Assembly (NCBI GenBank): GCA_023383055.1
Contig: JAHDYP010000017.1
Coordinates: 870-63,386, forward strand
From: Verrucomicrobiota bacterium
GTDB lineage: Bacteria > Verrucomicrobiota > Verrucomicrobiia > Limisphaerales > JAHDYP01
Reading direction: 5' to 3'
DNA: 62,517 nucleotides
In this document: positions 42,976-51,432 of the stretch, piece after piece
How the letters are laid out: the number at the start of each line of letters is the position of its first letter
How positions within the stretch are numbered: position 1 is the stretch's first letter
Position numbers and translations under genes: made by a program
Notes under the pieces: model-generated
Database searches by the model: none
Told to the model about the DNA's origin: nothing
The model's input: only the letters and a program-made list of their open reading frames with translations

Positions 42976-44100
42976 ATGCGCCGGATAAACCCGCGTTGGC
43001 GGATGCCAACGGGGCTTTGGCTGATCTGCGGTCTATGCCTCCACACCCTGGCCGCCCCGGATCCGTCGCCCCTCCGCATCGGCTTGCTGCTGCCCCCGGA
43101 AGAATCCGAAGCCGCCGGCCTCCGCCAGGGCGCCGAACTCGCCGTCTCCTGGTCCAACCAGGCTGCCACCTCCGCGGTCGAACTCCTCGTCCGCGGTCGA
43201 CCCGGCCAATGGGGCGACGATGGCGTCGAGGCCGGTCGCCTGGTCCTTGACGATGCCGTCGCCGGGCTGATTGCGCCGCCGGGCGGCCTGCCCACCCACT
43301 TGGCCCTGCAGGTGGCCGGTCGCACCGCCACCCCGGTCATCTCCCTCTGCGGTGACAGCTCCGTCACCGGCGCGGGCGTGCCGTGGTCGGTGCGCATCGC
43401 GCCCGGCACCACCGACGAAGCCCGCACCATCATGGCCGGCCTCGGCTCCCCCCACGCTCGCTGGGCCGCCCTGGTACCCGCGGACCGCGCCGGCCGGGAA
43501 ATCGCCCGGGACCTCCACGAAGCCGCCGCCGCCCTCGGATGCACGCTCGACCCCGTGATCGTGGTTGAACCGACCCTGACGGATTTCGCGATGCTCGACG
43601 CGCGATTGCCCCGGCCCTGGCCGGACGGACTGCTGATCTGGCTTGAAGCCGTGCCCGCCGCGCTTTCAGCCAAACACCTCCGCAACGCCGGATTCCACGG
43701 ACACCTCGCCGGCCCCAGCCGACTGCGCTCGGCTCCGTTCCGCGAACACGCCGGAATCGCCCTGAACGGATTCGTCCTGCCTCGCATCGAGACCGACGCC
43801 ACCACGGCCGCGCTGGCCGCGCGATTCGAGGCCGATTACCGGCGCGCGTTCGGCGAGCCGCCAACCCCAACAGCCGCCCTCGCCTGCGATGCGGTGTCGC
43901 TCCTGATCCACCTGGCCCGGCGGTCCGCGCCCGGCGAACTCCACCGTCAATTCCCCATCCGCGAAGCTCCGCCCGGCGTTACCGGGCTGCTCGAGTTCGA
44001 TCGGATTGGCAATCGCATCGTGTCACTCCGGCTCAGCCAGTTCCGCGACGGCGAATGGATCGGATTCAAACCCATGGAACCGGCCAGCGGCGAACGATGA
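42976..44100 (+). CDS. periplasmic branched-chain-type ligand-binding protein 2
   Basis: A 374-residue exported protein with signal LWLICGLCLHTLAAPD. It is a second, more divergent Peripla_BP_6 protein: LRIGLLLPPEESEAAGLRQG, AVAGLIAPPGGLPTHLALQV, TPVISLCGDSSVTGAGVPWS and ALACDAVSLLIHLARR. It lies 27 bases after ligand-binding protein 1 and ends the operon. The pair may have arisen by duplication. Start taken at ATG 42976 because the signal follows; a TTG at 42952 is in frame. Confidence 0.82.
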   Translation: MRRINPRWRMPTGLWLICGLCLHTLAAPDPSPLRIGLLLPPEESEAAGLRQGAELAVSWSNQAATSAVELLVRGRPGQWGDDGVEAGRLVLDDAVAGLIAPPGGLPTHLALQVAGRTATPVISLCGDSSVTGAGVPWSVRIAPGTTDEARTIMAGLGSPHARWAALVPADRAGREIARDLHEAAAALGCTLDPVIVVEPTLTDFAMLDARLPRPWPDGLLIWLEAVPAALSAKHLRNAGFHGHLAGPSRLRSAPFREHAGIALNGFVLPRIETDATTAALAARFEADYRRAFGEPPTPTAALACDAVSLLIHLARRSAPGELHRQFPIREAPPGVTGLLEFDRIGNRIVSLRLSQFRDGEWIGFKPMEPASGER

Positions 44101-44147
44101 TCGCAACGGCTTGGCCGCCGGCCGTTACGCCCCCAAAATCCCGCGCC

Positions 44148-44885
44148 TCAACCGGAACGGCTCGAACCCTGTGCCCGCTCACGCCGACGCCACTGCCGGT
44201 CTCGCCGCCGGATTTCACTTCGCAAAAGGGCCTCCGCCGACCATCCGCGGCGCTGGGCCTGGGCGGCCAACTCGAACAGCTCCGTTCCCAAGGTTCTCCT
44301 GGTCATCCGCCGCGCGGACGGTCTCTCCGGTTCCAATCCGGCCTTGCGCGCTTTCTTGAACAGCTTCTCCGCTTTCATCAGCGCGGGCAGATGCCGCGGT
44401 ATGCCGTCCAGGGCCGATGCCCGGGCGTGCCGGGTGCCGGCCTTCTCGGCGTGCTTGATCCGATCCCACTGGGCCCACACCGCGGCGGCAGTGTCGGCCG
44501 TGGCGTCGCCAAACACATGCGGATGCCGGCGCACCAGCTTGGCCACCAACAACCGGCAGACCTCCTCAAAGCCGAACGCTCCCCGCTCGTCCGCCATCTG
44601 GCAGTGGAACACCACCTGCAACAGCAGATCACCCAACTCGTCCGCCATCGACTCGTCATCGCCGCTTTCAATGGCGTCCACCAGTTCGTAAACCTCCTCG
44701 ACCGCGTGATGGCACAGGCTCCGGTGCGTCTGTTCCTGATCCCAGGGACACCCCCCGGGAGCGCGCAACCGCGCCATGATCGCCAGCAGTTCAGCCAGGC
44801 CCGAACACTTGCCGACGGGAGAACGTCCCCGGCGCTTCGCCTTGCCCCCAACCTGCACGCCACGGGTCGCTCGAGCGGTTCTCAT
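44148..44885 (-). CDS. mazG: nucleoside triphosphate pyrophosphohydrolase
   Basis: Hydrolyses NTPs and dNTPs to the monophosphate and pyrophosphate (pool sanitation, ppGpp control). The 245-residue product has the MazG motif CPWDQEQTHRSL (46-57), the metal-binding EEVYE (63-67) and DELGDLLLQVVFHCQ (82-96), and the second module ending in RRTLGTELFELAAQAQRRGW. The N-terminus has about 28 extra basic residues. It overlaps proB by four bases and follows it on the minus strand. Confidence 0.93.
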   Translation of the reverse strand: MRTARATRGVQVGGKAKRRGRSPVGKCSGLAELLAIMARLRAPGGCPWDQEQTHRSLCHHAVEEVYELVDAIESGDDESMADELGDLLLQVVFHCQMADERGAFGFEEVCRLLVAKLVRRHPHVFGDATADTAAAVWAQWDRIKHAEKAGTRHARASALDGIPRHLPALMKAEKLFKKARKAGLEPERPSARRMTRRTLGTELFELAAQAQRRGWSAEALLRSEIRRRDRQWRRRERAQGSSRSG

Positions 44886-45958
44886 AAAATGACCAGGTTG
44901 TCTCGATGCACAATTTCCACCCGGCTAAGCGTCCGCGCGCGAATCTCAACCGCGCTGTAGGCCGTCACGCCGCGGGCAAATTCCGTCCCTTCCGCATCGC
45001 ATATCCGGACCACGTCGCCCCGCGCGAACTCGCCTTCACAATCGATCACCCCCGGCGGCAGAAGACTTTTGCCCTGATCGCGCAGGGCATGCCCGGCGCC
45101 GTCGTCAACCCGGATCGTCCCGCAGGGATGATGGAAAAAGGCGATCCACCGCTTCCGGCCACGCAGCTTGCCCGGAGTCGGCACAAACAGGGTTCCTTCC
45201 TCCTCGCCCTCGACGATTCGCGCCAGCGCCCCCGGGTTGCGACCGGAGGCGATCACCAGCGGTATGCCGGCTCGCATGACCATCCGGGCGGCGGCAATCT
45301 TGGTCGCCATGCCGCCTACGGACACATGGCTGACCGTGCCCCCCGCCAGCCCCTCGAGCCGGGCGTCAATCCGGTCGATCACCGGAATCACCCGCGGCTT
45401 CGGACCGTCGAATCCTTCGAGCACACCGTCCACACTGGTCAGGATCACCAGCAGATCGGCCGGCAACAAACAGGTCACCAACGCCGACAACCGGTCATTG
45501 TCGCCAAACTTCAGTTCCGTGGTTGAAACGGCATCGTTCTCGTTGATGATCGGGATCACCCCCCGGCCCAGCAGCGTCACCAAGGTGTTGCGGGCGTTGA
45601 GATGCCGCCCGTGATGCCTGAGATCATCGTGGGTAAGCAAAACCTGGCCGACCGAAAAACCGAACTCGCCAAACAACTCGCTGTAGGTCGCCATGAGCCG
45701 CGATTGGCCCACCGCGGCACACGCCTGCAAATCCGCCAGCTCAGCCGGCCGCTTCTCATACCCGAGCACCCCCATGCCGGCCCCCACCGCCCCCGAGCTC
45801 ACCACCACCACCTCGCGGCCGGCTCGCCGCTGCCCGGCCAACTGCGCGACCAGTTGACGCAGTTGCCCGCGATCCGGCTGTCGCCGCTGATCGGTCAACA
45901 CACCTGTTCCCAGTTTCACCACTATCCGACGACACTTGCTTAGGAGCTTAGCCCGCAC
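44882..45958 (-). CDS. proB: glutamate 5-kinase
   Basis: First enzyme of proline synthesis: phosphorylates glutamate to gamma-glutamyl phosphate. The 358-residue product shows IVVKLGTGVLTD (12-23), VVSSGAVGAGMGVLG (52-66), IPIINENDAVSTTELKFGDN (135-154) and a C-terminal PUA domain (RGDVVRICDAEGTEFARGVT). Length fits the PUA-containing type. Starts with GTG at 45958. Coupled to mazG; proA is not in the window. Confidence 0.95.
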   Translation of the reverse strand: MRAKLLSKCRRIVVKLGTGVLTDQRRQPDRGQLRQLVAQLAGQRRAGREVVVVSSGAVGAGMGVLGYEKRPAELADLQACAAVGQSRLMATYSELFGEFGFSVGQVLLTHDDLRHHGRHLNARNTLVTLLGRGVIPIINENDAVSTTELKFGDNDRLSALVTCLLPADLLVILTSVDGVLEGFDGPKPRVIPVIDRIDARLEGLAGGTVSHVSVGGMATKIAAARMVMRAGIPLVIASGRNPGALARIVEGEEEGTLFVPTPGKLRGRKRWIAFFHHPCGTIRVDDGAGHALRDQGKSLLPPGVIDCEGEFARGDVVRICDAEGTEFARGVTAYSAVEIRARTLSRVEIVHRDNLVIL

Positions 45959-46065
45959 GGACTCGTTGCTAGCAGACCGACCTCCAAGTGTCGAGTTGCA
46001 GGTCGAACCAACGCCCCACCCAGTCTCGGCTCGACGCGTCCCCAGCCGTCGATTAGCCTCACCGG

Positions 46066-47136
46066 ATGCGCGAGAAATCCTTGGCGTTCCTCGAACAACT
46101 GATCAATACCCCAAGCCCGTCCGGGCACGAAACCCGGGGCCAGCGGGTCTGGCTCGATTACGCCCGCCAACACGCTGACGAGACCTACTCCGATGCGCAC
46201 GGCAACTGCGTGGCCGTCCTCAACAAGGGCGGTTCGCCCCGGGTCATGCTCGCCGCGCATGCCGACGAAATCGCGCTGACGGTCAACTACCTCAGCGACG
46301 AGGGGTTCATCTATGTCCGCCGCATCGGCGGCATCGACCCCGCCATCATCCGCGCCCAACGTGTCGTCATCCACACCCGGCGGGGTCCCGTCCGCGGCGT
46401 CGTCGGCAACGTCGCGCCTCACCTGACCAAGACCGATAAGGACCGCAAACTGCCGGAGATGCACGACCTGTTCATCGACATCGGAGTCGATTCCCGCAAG
46501 GCCGCCGCCGAACTGGTGCGCGTGGGCGACCCGATCACCCTGGTCGATGGCTTCGAATTGCTGCGCAACGACCTCGCCATCGCCCGCGCCTTCGACAACC
46601 GCGTGGGCACCTTCGCGGTCGCCGAAACCCTGCGCCTGATTCGTCGCAACCCGGGTAAACTCAAAGCCGAGGTCTGCGCCGTCTCCAATATCATGGAAGA
46701 AGTCGGCCTGTTCGGCGCCCGTCAGATCGCCTACAGCCTCAAACCCGACCTCGCCCTCGTCGTCGATGTCACCCACGCCACGGATGTCCCCACCATCAGC
46801 AAACCCATGCACGGCGATGTCCGGATCGGCCAGGGCCCCACCCTCACCCACGGCGGCAGCAATCACCCCGAACTCGTCGCCCGCCTGGAAAAAATCGCCC
46901 GCCAACGGAAAATCGCCATCCAACACGAAGCGGTTTCCTCCTCCAGCGGCACCGACACCGACGCGATCTTCTGGACGCGCGGGGGCATTCCCAGCGCACT
47001 GGTCAGTCTCCCCAACCGCTACATGCATTCACCCGTCGAACTGATCAGCCTCGCCGACCTCGAAGCCATCCCCGAATTGCTGGCCGCCTTTTCTCTCTCC
47101 CTCACCCGCCAGGAAAGTTTCAAAGTCCGCATCTGA
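46066..47136 (+). CDS. M42 family aminopeptidase/endoglucanase-like metallopeptidase
   Basis: A 356-residue cytoplasmic di-metal peptidase of the M42 (FrvX/TET) family. Metal and catalytic sites are visible: AAHADEIAL (64-71), AFDNRVGTF (near 176), the EE pair in IMEEVGLFGA (near 210), VVDVTHATD (near 233) and RYMHSPVE (near 319). M42 enzymes form large tetrahedral complexes that trim peptides. Divergent from proB; the start ATG 46066 gives the usual N-terminus (LEQLINTPSPSGHE). Confidence 0.93.
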   Translation: MREKSLAFLEQLINTPSPSGHETRGQRVWLDYARQHADETYSDAHGNCVAVLNKGGSPRVMLAAHADEIALTVNYLSDEGFIYVRRIGGIDPAIIRAQRVVIHTRRGPVRGVVGNVAPHLTKTDKDRKLPEMHDLFIDIGVDSRKAAAELVRVGDPITLVDGFELLRNDLAIARAFDNRVGTFAVAETLRLIRRNPGKLKAEVCAVSNIMEEVGLFGARQIAYSLKPDLALVVDVTHATDVPTISKPMHGDVRIGQGPTLTHGGSNHPELVARLEKIARQRKIAIQHEAVSSSSGTDTDAIFWTRGGIPSALVSLPNRYMHSPVELISLADLEAIPELLAAFSLSLTRQESFKVRI

Positions 47137-47144
47137 TCCTGCCC

Positions 47145-47819
47145 TCATCTCGCCGCGGCGTTGTCCGGAGGCTTCGCCGTCCCCGGCACCAGCGCATCGG
47201 CCGCCCAAAGCGCACCCCGGCTCTCGGCCAACCGCGCCAGGGCCTGCACGATCGCCTCGCCGGAACCTGGCCGCTTCAAGGTCACTTCCCGCGCCCCAAC
47301 GTATACTTCCTGACTCTTCTCCGGTTCGCGGGCATCCAGGTAATTGAGCCGGCCCACCGCAAAAACGACGGTCTCCGTGCCGTCGTACTGCCAATCCCAA
47401 TGCGCCAACCGGGCCGCCAGCCGGCCTTCACCCAAATGCTCCCGCAATACGTCCAGGTTGGTCCGGCCTTGCGCCGTGCGAACCAGCCGGATCTCATCCA
47501 GCCGGAAGCTGACCCGACGCAACCGTATCCGCCGGAATAACAGCGCCACCGAGTCGTACTCCAGCTGGATCTCGGGCAGATCGAGAAACAGCCGCCCGCC
47601 AAACTCGGACGGGCTGATCAAACGCACGTTCTCAAGCCGCACCACCGGCGATCGCAGATCGATCCGCACCCGGCCCAGGATGGTTTCCATCCCCGTCTCC
47701 TGTCGAACCTGCTGCTCAGCCAGGATGCGCAAAATCGGATTGCGAAACAGGACCACCAGGCTCGCCAGCGCCAGCACCAGCACCACCACCCGAAACACCC
47801 ATTTGAACAGCTTCTTCAT
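47145..47819 (-). CDS. AsmA-like membrane-anchored protein
   Basis: A 224-residue protein with one N-terminal membrane anchor (WVFRVVVLVLALASLVVLF) and a beta-rich body: LGRVRIDLRSPVVRLENVRL, RLFLDLPEIQLEYDSVALLF, RVSFRLDEIRLVRTAQGRTN. This is the AsmA/DUF748-type pattern of short inner-membrane proteins that support outer-membrane lipid or protein homeostasis. It is adjacent (no gap) to the 47820-48425 gene and likely co-transcribed with it. Confidence 0.65.
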   Translation of the reverse strand: MKKLFKWVFRVVVLVLALASLVVLFRNPILRILAEQQVRQETGMETILGRVRIDLRSPVVRLENVRLISPSEFGGRLFLDLPEIQLEYDSVALLFRRIRLRRVSFRLDEIRLVRTAQGRTNLDVLREHLGEGRLAARLAHWDWQYDGTETVVFAVGRLNYLDAREPEKSQEVYVGAREVTLKRPGSGEAIVQALARLAESRGALWAADALVPGTAKPPDNAAAR

Positions 47820-48425
47820 TCAGCTCAGCGGAATATCCTCCGGCCGGACCTCGAGACATTCGTCCTGGTCCTCCCAGAGCACCACCGGATAATGATCCAA
47901 CAACCGGGGCGCAAGCTCCTGCCCCAACTGCCCCAACAACCGCTCCGCCTCCCTCGCCGCCTCCTCAAAACTCTCGTCATAACTGCTCACCCGCCGCCGC
48001 TGGCGGTCGTCCCAGTGCGCCACCGCATGCACGGGCTGATATTCCGCCGACCACGCGCGCAACCCCGGCTGCAGCTCCGCCGGCAGATCCTCGAACGCGA
48101 TCGCCGTCGCCGCGCAATGCTGGCAAATCAACCCCGATTCCACCACGTCACGCGTCAGCAACGGCACCAACGGCGCCCGACAACAGCCCGCCTCCGGATA
48201 CTCCGCCGGCGCCTGAACCAGGTGCTTCAACCAGACCTGCCGATCATGCGCCGTCTGCGCCGCCAGCCGATAGGCACCCAACAGCGGATGCGATAACCGC
48301 CAGCATCGACCGCGGATCTGCCCCAGCGTCTGCGCCATCCATCGCCCCAATGACAGGTCATCGAACTCCCGAAATACCAGGGAATACTCGTGCCACAACC
48401 GATCCAGTCGGCTTTCGGTGTCCAT
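47820..48425 (-). CDS. uncharacterised cytoplasmic protein
   Basis: A 201-residue soluble protein starting at ATG 48425 (MDTESRLDRLWHEYSLVFRE). It is rich in Trp, Leu and Arg and contains AGCCRAPLVPLLTRDVV and GLICQHCAATAIAFEDLPAE, four cysteines that could bind a metal. No family recognised. The frame extends upstream of the chosen start toward recG on the other strand, where there is no better start. The next gene begins one base after its stop. Confidence 0.6.
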   Translation of the reverse strand: MDTESRLDRLWHEYSLVFREFDDLSLGRWMAQTLGQIRGRCWRLSHPLLGAYRLAAQTAHDRQVWLKHLVQAPAEYPEAGCCRAPLVPLLTRDVVESGLICQHCAATAIAFEDLPAELQPGLRAWSAEYQPVHAVAHWDDRQRRRVSSYDESFEEAAREAERLLGQLGQELAPRLLDHYPVVLWEDQDECLEVRPEDIPLS

Positions 48426-48524
48426 CACACCCACTCTATTTCTCCCCGACAAAGATCAAAGCCCAAAAACGGGCCAACGATTTGCGCTTGGCCACCGACA
48501 CCAACCCGCTATGCTCCCTCCGTT

Positions 48525-50537
48525 ATGCAGGGAGCCGCTCCAAGTCCGCTCGATCACCCCGTCCATTGCCTCCACGGCGTCGGCCCCGAAAAAACCGCGC
48601 TCCTCGCCCGGCTCGACGTCCACACCGTGCGCGACCTCCTCCTCCTTCGTCCCCGCCGACACGAAGACCGGCGGCACACCCGCCCGATCAACTCCCTGCA
48701 GACCGGCGAAACCGCCGCCGTCTGCGGCGCCATCGCCGCCTCCGGAGTCAAATCCTGGCGCCACGGAGGGCGCTCCGTCTTCGAGTGCGTCGTCGACGAC
48801 GGCACCGGCCGGCTGCACTGCCGCTGGTGGAATCTCCCCTACCTCCAGCACCACTTTCACACCGGCGACCCACTGTTCGTGTTCGGCCGGGTCACCTCCC
48901 TCCGCCCACCCACCATGGATCACCCCGAGACGGAACGTGCCGAAGCCGGGGACGACGAAAGCATCCACCTCCGCCGTATCGTCCCCGTTTACCCGCTCAC
49001 CGAGGGACTCACCCAACGCTGGCTCCGGACCCTCATCTTCCGCACCCTCCGACAACACGCCGCCGAATTCCGTCTCGCCACCGAACCGAGCTCCCCCCCG
49101 GATGCCCCGCCGGCCGATCAGCTCATCCTTGACCTGCACTTCCCGACCACACCCGATGCCCCCGAAATCGCCCGACGCCACTTCGCCCTCAGTGAATTGA
49201 TCGCTTTCCAACTCGAACTCCAACGCCGACGCCACCTACTGCTCACCCACGCCGTCGGCCGCGCCTGCCCCGGCAATAACCGCCTGGTGCGACCCTTCCT
49301 GCGCCAACTCGGATTCACCCTCACCGAAGCCCAGACCCGCGTCCTCCGCGAAATCCGCGCTGACCTTCGCACTCCCTGCCCCATGCGACGCCTCCTCCAG
49401 GGCGATGTCGGCTCCGGCAAAACCGTCGTCGCCGCCTCCGCCGCCCTCATGGTCCTCGAGTCCGGTTTCAACGTCGCCCTCATGGCCCCCACGGAAATCC
49501 TCGCCGCCCAACATGCCGCCACCTTCGCCCATTGGTTCACCCCGCTCGGACTGTCGGTCGATCTCGTGACCGGCAGCCGCAAAACCACCCACGCCGCCTC
49601 TCCACCCCCGCCAACTCCCGCGCCCTCCGCCGCCACTCCCCCCGACCCGGCCACACCCCGGCTCGTCATCGGCACTCATGCCCTGATCCAGTCCGGCTTT
49701 GCCCTCGATCGTCTCGGCTTGGTCATCATCGACGAACAACACAAGTTCGGCGTCGCCCAGCGCGAACAACTCCTCCGCAAAGGCCATTACCCCCACCTCC
49801 TGGTCATGACCGCCACACCCATCCCGCGCACACTCGGTCTCACCCTCTACGGCGACCTGGACTCCTCCGTCATCGATGCCCCGCCACCCGGCCGTGGCCA
49901 GGTCAAAACCTACCTGCGCGGAGTCGAGCGCCTCCCGAAGGTCTGGGCTTTCGTCCGCCAAAAACTCGACGAAGGCCGCCAGGCTTTCTTCGTCTATCCC
50001 CGGGTCGAGGAAGACGACGGCGACACCGTCAAAACCGTCGTCGCCGAGCACCGCCGCATCGCCCGCGAATTGGCTCCTCACAGCGTCGGCATGCTCCACG
50101 GTCAAATGCCGCCCGCCGAACGCGACCGGATCATGACCGCGTTCCGTCGCGGCGACCTCAAGGCACTGGTCGCCAGTTCGGTCATCGAAGTGGGCCTCGA
50201 CGTCCCCAACGCCACTCTCATGGTCATCGAAAACGCCGAGCGTTTCGGTCTCGCCCAACTCCATCAGCTCCGCGGCCGAATCGGCCGTGGCGCCCATCAA
50301 TCCTATTGCGTGCTCGTCGCCGACCTCCGCCGCCCCGAAACCCGCCAACGACTCGCGATCCTCGCCGAAACCCACAACGGCTTCCGCGTCGCCGAAGCCG
50401 ACCTCCAACTCCGCGGCCCCGGCGAATTCCTCGGCCAATCCCAAAGCGGTTTGCCTCCCTTCCGCTTCGCCAACCTCGCCACCGATCTCGAGCTGGTCGA
50501 ATCCGCCCGTGCTCGGGTCCGCCAAACCCTGCTCTAG
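48525..50537 (+). CDS. recG: ATP-dependent DNA helicase RecG
   Basis: Branch-migration helicase that reverses stalled forks. The 670-residue product has the wedge/OB domain (HCLHGVGPEKTALLARLDVH, then FECVVDDGTGRLHCRWWNLP), Walker A LLQGDVGSGKT (GSGKT near residue 296), the DEQH box LVIIDEQHKFGVAQREQLL (near 400), motif III VMTATPIPRTL and motif VI HQLRGRIGRGAHQSYC. It is slightly short for the family, partly through a compact N-terminus. ATG 48525 is used because it begins the conserved wedge; upstream in-frame codons lie in the divergent intergenic region. Confidence 0.95.
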   Translation: MQGAAPSPLDHPVHCLHGVGPEKTALLARLDVHTVRDLLLLRPRRHEDRRHTRPINSLQTGETAAVCGAIAASGVKSWRHGGRSVFECVVDDGTGRLHCRWWNLPYLQHHFHTGDPLFVFGRVTSLRPPTMDHPETERAEAGDDESIHLRRIVPVYPLTEGLTQRWLRTLIFRTLRQHAAEFRLATEPSSPPDAPPADQLILDLHFPTTPDAPEIARRHFALSELIAFQLELQRRRHLLLTHAVGRACPGNNRLVRPFLRQLGFTLTEAQTRVLREIRADLRTPCPMRRLLQGDVGSGKTVVAASAALMVLESGFNVALMAPTEILAAQHAATFAHWFTPLGLSVDLVTGSRKTTHAASPPPPTPAPSAATPPDPATPRLVIGTHALIQSGFALDRLGLVIIDEQHKFGVAQREQLLRKGHYPHLLVMTATPIPRTLGLTLYGDLDSSVIDAPPPGRGQVKTYLRGVERLPKVWAFVRQKLDEGRQAFFVYPRVEEDDGDTVKTVVAEHRRIARELAPHSVGMLHGQMPPAERDRIMTAFRRGDLKALVASSVIEVGLDVPNATLMVIENAERFGLAQLHQLRGRIGRGAHQSYCVLVADLRRPETRQRLAILAETHNGFRVAEADLQLRGPGEFLGQSQSGLPPFRFANLATDLELVESARARVRQTLL

Positions 50538-50560
50538 CCCGGCTTCCGGGGAAAGCCGGG
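50538..50560 (+). terminator. hairpin after recG
   Basis: CCCGGCTT and AAGCCGGG form a perfect eight-base-pair stem around a seven-base loop, starting one base after the recG stop codon's last base. The following TTAACG is not a clear U-tract, so intrinsic termination may be weak. Confidence 0.5.
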
Positions 50561-50824
50561 TTAACGTCAACCTTTCGCCGTTCGACCCACGGGAATCAAC
50601 AAATCCGCGGCCAATACCCGATGGTCTCCTGGGGCGAATGTCCCGCCATGGCGCACCCACGCCCGGTCCGTTGTCCGCGAGTGGCACACCCCCGCAACGG
50701 GCCCGTCCCAGCTGTGGGACGATGCCAACCCGGCTCCAGCACTCCATGGCCTCGACGGCGACCCGCCGGCAGGAAACTTGAAGGCCGGCACAACCGGCAT
50801 TGGCACTGCTCTCAAGCAGGAGTA

Positions 50825-51421
50825 ATGACCAACATCATTCAAACCGGCAGGCCCCATTCCGAAGTGTTGGCGGAGCGGCCCGCCCGCGCGCTTTACGTCG
50901 CCTGCCCGATCCTGCTGGCGCTCCTGCTCGGATTGAGTCTGACCGCGCCGCACGGGATTGCGCTCTACGCCTTTTACGCCATTGCGGTCGTCGCCGCGTT
51001 GCCCACCTGGGACCGCAGGTTCGTGAGGGAGTTGTCGCTGGCGGCGGCGGTATTCGTTCTGTTGGACGCGGCGCTGATGCAGGGAAGCCTGGACAGCTGG
51101 CAACGGTTCTTAAGCAGCTTGACCGGTTTACTGGCGATTTGGGCGGGGCTGCATCTCTCCCTCGAAACCATCGCCGCCTATGAAGCCCGGCTGCAGGAGG
51201 CACTCCGCCGGGCTCAGGCCATCGCCCACGCCAGTGAATCGACCGGGAACCTGGTGGTCCTCTGCGCGTGGACCAAGCGCGTGAAGGAAGATGGCAAATG
51301 GGTACCGCTGGAAGAGTTCCTTGAACGCCACCTTCAGGTGCGGGTCTCGCACGGGATGTCTGATGAAGTGCACCAAAGCATGGTCGACCAGGCGACCGAG
51401 GCCGAACCCGAAAAAGAGTAA
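50825..51421 (+). CDS. membrane protein with degenerate CxxCK/SHG sensor-tail motif
   Basis: A 198-residue protein with four hydrophobic segments (LYVACPILLALLLGLSLTAP, ALYAFYAIAVVAALP, LSLAAAVFVLLDAAL, LTGLLAIWAGLHLS), a coiled helix (EARLQEALRRAQAIAHASES) and the tail LVVLCAWTKRVKEDGKWVPL plus VRVSHGMSDEV. In response regulators and sensor proteins this tail reads LPICAxCKKIRDDxGYW...FSHGICPDC. Here the second and later cysteines are replaced. A likely diverged cytosolic sensor tail on a four-helix membrane anchor. Start at ATG 50825. Confidence 0.6.
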   Translation: MTNIIQTGRPHSEVLAERPARALYVACPILLALLLGLSLTAPHGIALYAFYAIAVVAALPTWDRRFVRELSLAAAVFVLLDAALMQGSLDSWQRFLSSLTGLLAIWAGLHLSLETIAAYEARLQEALRRAQAIAHASESTGNLVVLCAWTKRVKEDGKWVPLEEFLERHLQVRVSHGMSDEVHQSMVDQATEAEPEKE

Positions 51422-51432
51422 AAAGGAACGGG

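Noticed and set aside
45940..47028. 362-codon minus-strand frame over the M42 peptidase
   Set aside because: Antisense shadow rich in Asp/Gly/Ala; the plus frame has all M42 metal sites.
49236..50747. 503-codon minus-strand frame over recG
   Set aside because: Glu/Gly/Asp-rich antisense shadow; recG motifs are continuous on the plus strand.
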